The translations under genes were made by a program, and so were the position numbers. Positions 53,389 to 59,957 of a DNA stretch of 64,000 nucleotides are shown one piece after another (the stretch's first letter is position 1; the number at the start of each line of letters is the position of its first letter). The notes beneath the pieces are model-generated. The model was not told where the DNA came from, searched no databases, and saw nothing but the letters and a program-made list of their open reading frames with translations. The stretch is from Actinomycetes bacterium (GTDB lineage Bacteria > Actinomycetota > Acidimicrobiia > Acidimicrobiales > JAMCPL01): assembly GCA_021841005.1 (NCBI GenBank), contig JAKBVZ010000019.1, forward strand, positions 62,001-126,000, in the 5' to 3' direction.

Positions 53389-54186
53389 ATGAAGGCCGCA
53401 TTCTTCGATCTCGACAAGACAATAATTGCACGAGCTTCGATGGTGGCATACGGGCGTCCGCTATTGCGAGAAGGGTTGCTGTCAGCAACCGCTCTGGCCA
53501 GGGCAATGATCATGCAGGTGGCCTACCTGCATTTTGGCGCTGGCGAAGAGCGTATGGCAAAAATCAGGGAGAAGGTGCTCGAGGTCGCAAAGGGCGCTGA
53601 TAAGAGAGAAGTGGCCAGACTGGTCAGGGAGACATTGGGCGACGTCATCGAGCCGATAATATTTGCGGAGGCACTTGACCTGATAGAGAGTCATAGAGCA
53701 GCGGGGCACCTAGTCTTCATAGTCTCGGCATCACCGGAAGAGATAGTGCTGCCTTTGGTCGAGTACCTCGGGGCGACCGGCGCCATCGCCAGCCGTGCTG
53801 TTGTGGACGAGGAAGGCCGTTATACCGGTGAGCTGGAATTATATGTGTTTGGCCCTGCCAAGGCCAGAGCGATCAGAGACGTAGCTGAGCACAGTGGCGT
53901 GGACCTGAGCGAATCGTATGCCTACAGCGACTCCATCACCGATATTCCGATGCTGGAGGAGGTAGGCCATCCATATGCCGTCAATCCGGATCGTGCCTTG
54001 GCGAAAGTGGCCGCAGACAGAGGATGGGAGGTGCTGCATTTCACCAATCCTGTCAGGCTGCGCGACCACATGCCTGCTCCTCCCGGCCTACAGGCTGCTG
54101 CTGTTACTGGTGTTGCGTTGGCTGCTGCAACTGGTGCAGCCCTATATGCCTGGCGTCATGGCCTGAGGTTGCGTCCTGCCGGCTGA
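53389..54186 (+). CDS. HAD-IB family phosphatase, SerB-like, with C-terminal hydrophobic segment
   Basis: This 265-residue protein starts AAFFDLDKTIIARASM, which holds the catalytic Asp pair. VFIVSASPEEIVLPLVEYLG supplies motif II, the Lys lies near FGPAKARAI, and YAYSDSITDIPMLEEVG is motif III. The type covers phosphoserine-like and lipid-phosphate phosphatases. A C-terminal hydrophobic stretch (AAAVTGVALAAATGAALYAW) may anchor it to the membrane. The substrate is not evident. Confidence 0.88.
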   Translation: MKAAFFDLDKTIIARASMVAYGRPLLREGLLSATALARAMIMQVAYLHFGAGEERMAKIREKVLEVAKGADKREVARLVRETLGDVIEPIIFAEALDLIESHRAAGHLVFIVSASPEEIVLPLVEYLGATGAIASRAVVDEEGRYTGELELYVFGPAKARAIRDVAEHSGVDLSESYAYSDSITDIPMLEEVGHPYAVNPDRALAKVAADRGWEVLHFTNPVRLRDHMPAPPGLQAAAVTGVALAAATGAALYAWRHGLRLRPAG

Positions 54187-54263
54187 TAGTTGCAAGCTCA
54201 CTCCTGTTCCCAGACTATGGCACCTCAGCCATGCGGCACGTCAGTTATGGAGCTTCAGGAGGA

Positions 54264-54338
54264 TCAGGCGTCCAAGAACCGCTTCGCAATCACTGCACCC
54301 AAGCCAACTACGATCAATAAAAATAGGAGTTTCTTCAT
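54264..54338 (-). CDS. Candidate 24-residue membrane peptide
   Basis: The frame encodes MKKLLFLLIVVGLGAVIAKR plus FLDA: a Lys-Lys start, a hydrophobic helix and a basic end. A promoter-like TTGCCA-N16-TATTAT (54346-54373, minus strand) ends 7 bp before the ATG, so transcript and ORF could start at the same base. Short MKKLL-type membrane peptides are known in actinobacteria, but I cannot name a family with certainty. It lies 38 bp after the sigma factor stop. Confidence 0.5.
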   Translation of the reverse strand: MKKLLFLLIVVGLGAVIAKRFLDA

Positions 54339-54345
54339 AGAGCTG

Positions 54346-54373
54346 ATAATAGCATTTATTAAGCAGTTGGCAA
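54346..54373 (-). promoter_or_regulatory. Promoter for the 24-residue peptide
   Basis: On the minus strand TTGCCA (54373-54368), a 16-bp spacer and TATTAT (54351-54346) lie just downstream of the sigma factor gene. The predicted start point coincides with the ATG at 54338. Confidence 0.5.
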
Positions 54374-54376
54374 GTC

Positions 54377-55315
54377 CTATACTGTGAGCAGGTCCCTGGC
54401 ACCGGTATCCGATGATGGGTGACGCAGCTTCGACATAGCCCTGGCTTCTATCTGGCGTATCCTTTCCCTTGTCAGGTTGAAGTATTCGCCCACTTCTTCC
54501 AAGGTACGTGACTCACCGCGATCCAGTCCGAATCGGAGTTTCAATATTTCTCGTTCCCGTTCGTCCAGCGGGGAGAGCAACTTGTCGATCTCTTCGGGGA
54601 GTAGCGCAACTGCGGCAACCTCGAATGGTGATTCCGCCGATCGATCTTCGACTACATCGCCGAGCTCAGCATCTCCGTCCTCCCTCAAGGGCTCCGACAG
54701 GGAGAGAGGTTCGGAGCGAAATCTGAGTGCCTCAACCAGCTTGTCCCCGGCCAGTTCAACCTCGTTGCCAAGCTCGTCCAGGGTGGCCGGCCTGCCAAGC
54801 TTCAATTCCAGCCTGGCTTGTGCCTTTTGCACGCGAGTCAACGTATCTCCTGCATGTACGGGCAGCCTGATGGTTCTACCGGTGTTTGCAATGCCTCTGG
54901 TGATTGCCTGACGTATCCACCAGGTGGCGTAGGTGGAGAACTTGAATCCCTTTCTCCAATCGAACTTCTCGACCGCATGCATCAGGCCCAGGTTGCCTTC
55001 CTGGATCAGATCGAGCAATGGCAACCCCGAAGCTTGATACTTTTTAGCTATCGACACCACCAGACGGAGATTCGACTTGACGAATGCCTGCTGGGCCTCT
55101 TCGCCCTGGCGGATCTTTCGCCTGAGCTCTCTCTTGCGAGCAGGGGTGAGAGACTTTGACCCAGCCTCCAATTCCTCGAGTGCGTTCCTTCCAGATTCTA
55201 TTATCTGAGCAAGGCGTACTTCATCATCCTTGCTCAAGAGCATGTATTGACCGATGTCAGTCAGGTACAGCCTGACGAGGTCTTCATCATCTCTATCGAC
55301 GCGTTCTTTGACCAA
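54377..55315 (-). CDS. Primary-type RNA polymerase sigma factor (RpoD/SigB-like)
   Basis: The 312-residue product has sigma regions 1.2 to 4.2: DLVRLYLTDIGQYMLLSKDDEVRLAQ, the region 2 core SNLRLVVSIAKKYQASGLPLLDLIQEGNLGLMHAVEKFDWRKGFKFSTYATWWIRQAI, and region 4.2 RTLEEVGEYFNLTRERIRQIEARAMSKLRHP. Region 1.1 is absent, so the length resembles mycobacterial SigB more than SigA. TTG 55315 follows AAAAGGATCAGG, and an upstream in-frame TAG with no other start between supports it. A strong promoter lies 334 bp upstream. Whether it is the housekeeping or a group 2 factor cannot be decided here. Confidence 0.93.
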   Translation of the reverse strand: MVKERVDRDDEDLVRLYLTDIGQYMLLSKDDEVRLAQIIESGRNALEELEAGSKSLTPARKRELRRKIRQGEEAQQAFVKSNLRLVVSIAKKYQASGLPLLDLIQEGNLGLMHAVEKFDWRKGFKFSTYATWWIRQAITRGIANTGRTIRLPVHAGDTLTRVQKAQARLELKLGRPATLDELGNEVELAGDKLVEALRFRSEPLSLSEPLREDGDAELGDVVEDRSAESPFEVAAVALLPEEIDKLLSPLDEREREILKLRFGLDRGESRTLEEVGEYFNLTRERIRQIEARAMSKLRHPSSDTGARDLLTV

Positions 55316-55648
55316 TTCACCTGATCCTTTTCTATCTTGGCTTTGAACTTGCTATTTTCACACGACTATTCGCGGACAGTCATCTTGTCTGTACGTTCAC
55401 GCGACACCGTAGCGTACAGCGCCGTATCTCATGCGACACCATAGCGCGTCTACCTGCAAGCTGAGCTTCAACGCCACAGCACGCTTCACAAGTACTTACA
55501 ACATATACTCCATGCCACTTAACGCTACTCCAACAATAGTTGTAACCACCTGCGTCATAACTCCATATCGTAACGATGGCATGCCGACAGCTGCCGATTA
55601 TTATCGATAGCGCAAGTCATCACTTTACGTATTTTCTTGGAAAGCATT

Positions 55649-55677
55649 TCTATACACCAGTGTAAACCCTCTGTCAA
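55649..55677 (-). promoter_or_regulatory. Sigma-70-type promoter upstream of the sigma factor
   Basis: On the minus strand TTGACA (55677-55672), 17 bp and TATAGA (55654-55649) make a near-consensus promoter. Transcription would start near 55642 and reach the sigma factor TTG at 55315. Confidence 0.65.
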
Positions 55678-55743
55678 GTGGTCACGAAGTGGCATTATCC
55701 TCATAGGCAAGATGTGTCCCTCCTGTTACCAGTATATCAAAGT

Positions 55744-55760
55744 GCTCAGGCACCCTGAGC
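55744..55760 (-). terminator. Terminator after tRNA-Ser
   Basis: GCTCAGG-GTG-CCTGAGC on the minus strand is a perfect 7-bp stem with a 3-nt loop. It begins 8 bases after the tRNA-Ser 3' end and is followed by ACTTTG, a weak U-run. Confidence 0.6.
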
Positions 55761-55768
55761 GTTCTTGG

Positions 55769-55852
55769 CGGAGGGGGTGGGATTCGAACCCACGAGCCTT
55801 TTGGGCCAAGGCTTTTCAAGAGCCTCGCATTCGTCCGCTCTGCCACCCCTCC
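55769..55852 (-). tRNA. tRNA-Ser (anticodon TGA)
   Basis: This 84-nt class II tRNA is on the minus strand. The acceptor is GGAGGGG/CCCCTCC, the anticodon stem encloses CTTGAAA with TGA, there is a long variable arm (TTGGCCCAAAA region) and the T loop is TTCGAAT. CCA is not encoded. Confidence 0.96.
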
Positions 55853-55895
55853 GGGTCTCTGATCACATGTCCGTGTACCATGCTACAGTGAATCG

Positions 55896-57077
55896 GTGAT
55901 GTCTAGTGACAATGGTAAGACCGCCGTATGGTTTCACTGTTTCGCTGGGATATCCGGTGACATGACGCTGGGAAGTCTTGTGGATCTCGGAGCTGATCTC
56001 GACAAGATCGTATCCATGTTGGACACGTTGCCATTTTCCGGCTGGGAGATCCAATCCGCCAGGGTAATGCGTGGAGGGATTTCCTCTACAGGCCTGACCG
56101 TGGAGGTGCATGACGATGCAACGGCTCGTAGCTATGCTGATATCGTCGAGTTGGTGACCAATTCGGACCTTCCGGCCAGCGTGATTGGCAGATCACTGGC
56201 CTGTTTTGAATTGCTGGCCGGGGTGGAGGCCGCGTTGCATGGCGTGGAGCCGGGGCGGGTACACTTTCATGAGGTGGGCGGGCACGATGCAATTATCGAT
56301 ATTGTGGGCACCATGGCGGCAGTGGAACTGCTGGGGGTGGATGTGGTTTACGCGTCACCTGTGGCGGTCGGTACGGGTGACGTGCAGGCCGCCCACGGGA
56401 TACTGCCCAATCCGGCACCGGCCGCGGTGAGGCTGCTGGAAGGGATACCGTCATACGGGAGACCGCTTCCCTACGAATTGGCTACGCCGACCGGGGTTGC
56501 ACTGCTGCGTACGCTTGCGACGTCCTACGGCCCTATGCCCGCCATGAGGGTGACTGCATCCGGCTATGGGGCTGGAAGCAATGATTTTGCCGAGATGCCC
56601 AATTTGGTACAGGCGGTGCTGGGCGAACTTACCGCTACATGCGGGACCGGTAGCGGCCAGGAAGCCATGCTTATCGAGACCAACGTGGACGATGTCACAG
56701 GAGAAACGCTGGCATGGACAGTTGCATCGTTGCTGGATGCAGGGGCCTATGATGCCTGGATCGGTCCGGTGATCGCCAAGAAGGGCAGGCCCGGTTTTGT
56801 ACTCAGCGTGCTGTGCGATCCCGCCAGGGCGGAAAGTATTCGAGAGCTGGTAAGGAGGGAGACCGGTACCCTTGGTACCAGAGGAATGATTGTCGAAAGG
56901 TGGCCATCAGCCAGGACGGAAAAGGTTGTCATGGTGGAAGGGCTGCCGGTCAGGGTGAAGATGGCGGGTTTCCGGGTGAAGGCCGAGCAGTCCGATGCGG
57001 CCCGAGTTGCGTCGGAATTGGGGATGGCGTTGCGAGAGGTCATCTCCAGGGCGGAGCGGCTTGCTTCAGGGGATTGA
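55896..57077 (+). CDS. larC: Nickel insertion protein LarC
   Basis: LarC inserts nickel into the pincer cofactor (pyridinium-3,5-bisthiocarboxylic acid mononucleotide) of lactate racemase-type enzymes, using CTP. The product starts VWFHCFAGISGDMTLGSLVDLGAD, then has GRVHFHEVGGHDAIIDIVGT, ELATPTGVALLR and a C-terminal domain with ETNVDDVTGE, all typical. A TACAGT (55884) six bases before GTG 55896 supports that start; ATG 55899 is next. larA, larB and larE are not in this window. Its end overlaps the convergent GNAT gene by 12 bp. Confidence 0.93.
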   Translation: MMSSDNGKTAVWFHCFAGISGDMTLGSLVDLGADLDKIVSMLDTLPFSGWEIQSARVMRGGISSTGLTVEVHDDATARSYADIVELVTNSDLPASVIGRSLACFELLAGVEAALHGVEPGRVHFHEVGGHDAIIDIVGTMAAVELLGVDVVYASPVAVGTGDVQAAHGILPNPAPAAVRLLEGIPSYGRPLPYELATPTGVALLRTLATSYGPMPAMRVTASGYGAGSNDFAEMPNLVQAVLGELTATCGTGSGQEAMLIETNVDDVTGETLAWTVASLLDAGAYDAWIGPVIAKKGRPGFVLSVLCDPARAESIRELVRRETGTLGTRGMIVERWPSARTEKVVMVEGLPVRVKMAGFRVKAEQSDAARVASELGMALREVISRAERLASGD

Positions 57078-57527
57078 GCTGCGAATCGTGTACCTATAGA
57101 CGTTGGTGGTACGTTGCTCGAAACCAAGTTTACGGTACAATCTGTTTGCCTCTTTGCGTGCCGGTCGTGAAGTGAGGTCCACTGTCCTAGCCCCTTCAGC
57201 TCGGGCGACATCTATTGCGGCGGTGACAAGTGCCGAGCCGGTTCCCTGGCCTCTCGATTCAGTGGCGACTACGACATCTTCTATCCATGCCCTGATACCC
57301 GACGGTAGCCTGAAGATTGCGAGGGTTAAGGCGCCCACTATTTCCTTCTCGGCAGTATCACTTATCGCTAGGAGCAGCCTGGTGGTGGGTGTGGTCGTTA
57401 TCTCCTCCAGCGCTTCCAGGGTCAGCTCCGGCGCTTGCGGGGACAGCTGGGCCAAGAGGGATTGCATTGCCCGCAATAGGCGGTCGTCGGCGTGGCTTGC
57501 TTCTATGATAAGTGCGTCTGGAACCAT
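57066..57527 (-). CDS. GNAT-family N-acetyltransferase
   Basis: This 153-residue acetyl-CoA-dependent acetyltransferase has motif A as IEDVVVATESRGQGTGSALVTAAIDVARAEG, including the R-G-x-G-x-G/A pyrophosphate loop, and the C-terminal NRLYRKLGFEQR. The substrate is unknown. It converges on larC. Confidence 0.87.
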   Translation of the reverse strand: MVPDALIIEASHADDRLLRAMQSLLAQLSPQAPELTLEALEEITTTPTTRLLLAISDTAEKEIVGALTLAIFRLPSGIRAWIEDVVVATESRGQGTGSALVTAAIDVARAEGARTVDLTSRPARKEANRLYRKLGFEQRTTNVYRYTIRSSIP

Positions 57528-57561
57528 CTTGACTAGTTTAGATGCAAGCTGGTCAAGCCGG

Positions 57562-57649
57562 GTAATGCCGGGTAATGTCTGAAATTGCCCCCGCCAAGCC
57601 GACGACCAAGCCGACGGAGACGTAATGCCGGGTAATGTCTGGAATTGCC
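57562..57649 (+). repeat. Pair of 28-bp direct repeats, 60-bp period
   Basis: GTAATGCCGGGTAATGTCTG followed by (A/G)AATTGCC occurs at 57562 and 57622 with one difference. The 32-bp spacer itself holds a small CCAAGCCGACG repeat. It lies in the 208-bp gap between the GNAT gene and the small Cys protein gene. Confidence 0.88.
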
Positions 57650-57735
57650 TACCGGCATCCTTCCTGGGGCTGTTCCACTCTGGATGGTGTCCCCGAGAGT
57701 TTGCTGGACAAGTTGGTCAAGTGCAGCCTGCTGGT

Positions 57736-57930
57736 TCAGTTGTGTTTTTTGGGCTTCTTGACGGGAACATGCCAACCTGCTTGCGAGACTTTGCTTCGTT
57801 CGTAGAATACGCAGCCATCCGGGCAGGCAAAGGGAAGATGCTGGTTTGCTTCCAGCCGGCAACGCTCCAGGCGATCCCCGCTGGAAGTGGTCTGCATGAG
57901 GTAGTGCCTGCAATTACTGTTTACTGCCAT
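57736..57930 (-). CDS. Small cysteine-containing actinobacterial protein
   Basis: This 64-residue protein reads NCRHYLMQTTSSGDRLERC, then ANQHLPFACPDGCVFYERSK and AGWHVP. The spacing CRHY, RC, FACPDGC and GW recalls a widespread short actinobacterial protein of unknown function; four Cys and a His could bind a metal. It starts 10 bp after the corC stop on the same strand. The longer in-frame start at 57960 overlaps corC and is less likely. Confidence 0.6.
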   Translation of the reverse strand: MAVNSNCRHYLMQTTSSGDRLERCRLEANQHLPFACPDGCVFYERSKVSQAGWHVPVKKPKKHN

Positions 57931-57940
57931 GTTGATATTC

Positions 57941-58801
57941 TTACTCAAGTAGGCCGTCATGTGGGCGCGACCGGCTTGAATCAGGATCCGCGGGCTCGAC
58001 TGAAGGGCGTATCACAACAACTCTGGCAATCCGTCGCTTGTCCATCTCTTGCACCTTGAACACCCAGGTGCCGTATGTTACCTGCTCTCCTTCTTCCGGT
58101 ATGTGTCCCAGCAGATCCAGGAGAAAGCCGGCGAGTGTGACGTATTCTCCTTCTGGCAACTCTATTCCTAGCCGGTCACGGGCATCGTCGATATTGAGAC
58201 CACCATTTACCAGCCAACGACCTTGATCCACACGGACCACTTCCGGTTCTCCTGCAGGGTCGAGTTCGTCTTTCAGATCTCCTACCAGTGCTGCAAGCAG
58301 GTCTTTCAGGGTTACAACGCCAGCAACACCCCCATATTCGTCGACCGCCACTCCGAATGCTCGCCTGTAGCGCCGCATGTCAGCGAGGACATCGAGAACA
58401 TGGCGCGATTCAGGTACTATGTGAGGCTGGCGGATACGCCTCGAAATGTCGATGGAAGAAAGCCTGTGCGTGCTACTGGCTTCTTCGCTACTATCATCAA
58501 TCTCCCATCCAGCCCTGAAGAGATCATTCACGAAGAGCACCCCGATCATGTTGTCGAGGTCGCCGTCGTAGACCGGGAAACGACTATGTCCGGTCTCTTT
58601 TACCGCTCGGGCGACATCAGAGGAGCTGACGGGTATGGCCAGCGCTATGACGTTCATCCGAGGTGTCATCACCTCGCGAATTTCCATATCACGAAGATCG
58701 TTCAGTGTAGACAGTATATATTGTTCCTGCTGGACGGCCTGGCTTGATTCAACAGAACCGGTGGGGGATGTAGCCTGTTTCCTGCGGGCTGTAAACATCA
58801 T
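57941..58801 (-). CDS. CorC/TlyC-type CBS-domain protein
   Basis: The 286-residue product has paired CBS domains (MEIREVMTPRMNVIALAIP ... HSRFPVYDGDLDNMIGVLFVNDL, and RAFGVAVDEYGGVAGVVTLKDLLAALVGDL) followed by the CorC_HlyC domain (LVNGGLNIDDARDRLGIELPEGEYVTLAGFLLDLLGHIPEEGEQV). It lacks the membrane CNNM domain, so it is the soluble form linked to magnesium or cobalt efflux. In many genomes this gene follows ybeY; here it does not. Confidence 0.9.
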   Translation of the reverse strand: MMFTARRKQATSPTGSVESSQAVQQEQYILSTLNDLRDMEIREVMTPRMNVIALAIPVSSSDVARAVKETGHSRFPVYDGDLDNMIGVLFVNDLFRAGWEIDDSSEEASSTHRLSSIDISRRIRQPHIVPESRHVLDVLADMRRYRRAFGVAVDEYGGVAGVVTLKDLLAALVGDLKDELDPAGEPEVVRVDQGRWLVNGGLNIDDARDRLGIELPEGEYVTLAGFLLDLLGHIPEEGEQVTYGTWVFKVQEMDKRRIARVVVIRPSVEPADPDSSRSRPHDGLLE

Positions 58802-58895
58802 TTACTTGTGAAATTTACCCGAATTTGGATCCACAGATTGGTGGTGGCATGGAGTAAGAATCTCTATACGAGGTGTCGCAGCAGGTGACAGGCCA

Positions 58896-59315
58896 CTAGA
58901 CAGGTGTGACCAGGGGAACCGGTTCCAGGTGCCTGTCATGAAACTCTTTACCATCAAGCAGCTCATGCACCGCCCGGCGGGTGCGCAATGGATCCAGAGG
59001 CTTCACCAGCCAGCCTTCAGCGTGGCTGCGCCTTGCAAGAAAGACATCCGCCCTGCGGTCCACTACCAGCAATACCGGAATATGCGGTAGATTGCCGTAG
59101 GATTCCTCCAATCTGATTTCCAGGCAAATTGCCATACCGCCCATATTCCCAACCTGCATGTCTGACACCACCAGATCAGGAGGCGTTCCGGCCACTGCCG
59201 TCAGAAGTTCGGGGCCGGAGGTTACCTCTTGTATGGCTATGTCACGATCTTCGACGGACGCCCTTATGGCTTTCCCAAAGGTGGGAATATCGCTTACTAC
59301 AATTATGTTCTGCAC
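58896..59315 (-). CDS. Single-domain response regulator (receiver only)
   Basis: This 139-residue receiver has the phosphoacceptor D52 in LVVSDMQVGNMGG and the conserved lysine K105 in GWLVKPLDP. Only one acidic residue (D9) is present where most receivers have two, which may weaken Mg binding. There is no output domain and no kinase nearby, so its partner is unknown. It starts at GTG 59315 after AAGG. Confidence 0.87.
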   Translation of the reverse strand: MQNIIVVSDIPTFGKAIRASVEDRDIAIQEVTSGPELLTAVAGTPPDLVVSDMQVGNMGGMAICLEIRLEESYGNLPHIPVLLVVDRRADVFLARRSHAEGWLVKPLDPLRTRRAVHELLDGKEFHDRHLEPVPLVTPV

Positions 59316-59459
59316 GTATTTACCTTAGTGCATCGGAGCGGCGCGTGCTCAATCGAACGGCAGGATACCGTACATCGCGGCTTGGCATGAAGGTTTGGCC
59401 TTACTCTACCCAGGTGAACTCATGTGCGGGCGTCCTCGACTTGGCATGGATACTTGGCC

Positions 59460-59957
59460 TTAGAGCTTGGGCAGGGCCACCCGGCCCGTTCTCTGTATGT
59501 CGACTATCTCGTAAGGCCTGATCAGCTCCTCGAAGTCGTCCAGTTTGCTTGGTTCGCCGGCAAGCATCACGGTCAGGCTCGCTGCCCCTACGTCAACGAT
59601 CCTGCCCTCGAACACTCCGACCAACTGGATGATCTGACCTCTTTTGTCCGGATCGGATTTGACGGTTGCCAGCAGCAGTTCCGCCTCTATGGCATCTGCC
59701 GGTGCAAGCTCATTGATGGCTACCACGTTTACCAGCTTGTCAAGTTGCATCACTACCTGTTCCAATGGGGCCGACTCTAGGTCGACGACTATCGTCAGCC
59801 TGCTGAAACGCTTGTTGTCCGTGGGGGCAACCGCCAGCGAGTAGATGTTGAACCCTCGTCTGGAGAAGAGTCCCGCTACCCTGGCCAGCACGCCTGATTT
59901 GTTCTCGACCAGTACTGACAGGATATGCAGGTGTTCTGTAGTGGTTTCGGGCTTCAT
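59460..59957 (-). CDS. ilvN: Acetolactate synthase small (regulatory) subunit
   Basis: IlvN confers valine feedback inhibition on acetolactate synthase. The 165-residue product has an N-terminal ACT domain (HILSVLVENKSGVLARVAGLFSRRGFNIYSLAV) and the ALS_SS C-terminal domain ending VDIQRTGRVALPKL. Its ATG overlaps the ilvB stop, so the subunits are made from one transcript. Confidence 0.96.
   Translation of the reverse strand: MKPETTTEHLHILSVLVENKSGVLARVAGLFSRRGFNIYSLAVAPTDNKRFSRLTIVVDLESAPLEQVVMQLDKLVNVVAINELAPADAIEAELLLATVKSDPDKRGQIIQLVGVFEGRIVDVGAASLTVMLAGEPSKLDDFEELIRPYEIVDIQRTGRVALPKL

Larger units (their letters stand above)
55316..55768 (-). other. Long leader region of the sigma factor gene
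   Basis: These 453 bases hold a minus-strand promoter (55649-55677), a presumed leader of about 327 nt before the sigma gene, and the tRNA-Ser terminator hairpin (55744-55760). The motif GCGACACC.TAGCG occurs twice (near 55401 and 55433). A 21-codon minus-strand ORF begins at the ATG complementing 55618-55620. No recognised gene is present. Confidence 0.55.

Noticed and set aside
13406-57649. CRISPR arrays
   Set aside because: Repeat and spacer sizes resemble small arrays, but each locus has a different repeat, none exceeds three copies, some lie in coding sequence and no cas gene is present.
57533-57913. Minus-strand ORF of 126 codons beside corC
   Set aside because: It overlaps the better supported Cys protein in another frame and its sequence is repeat-derived.
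57625-58059. Plus-strand ORF of 144 codons
   Set aside because: It is antisense to the corC C-terminus and the small Cys protein and has no recognisable features.
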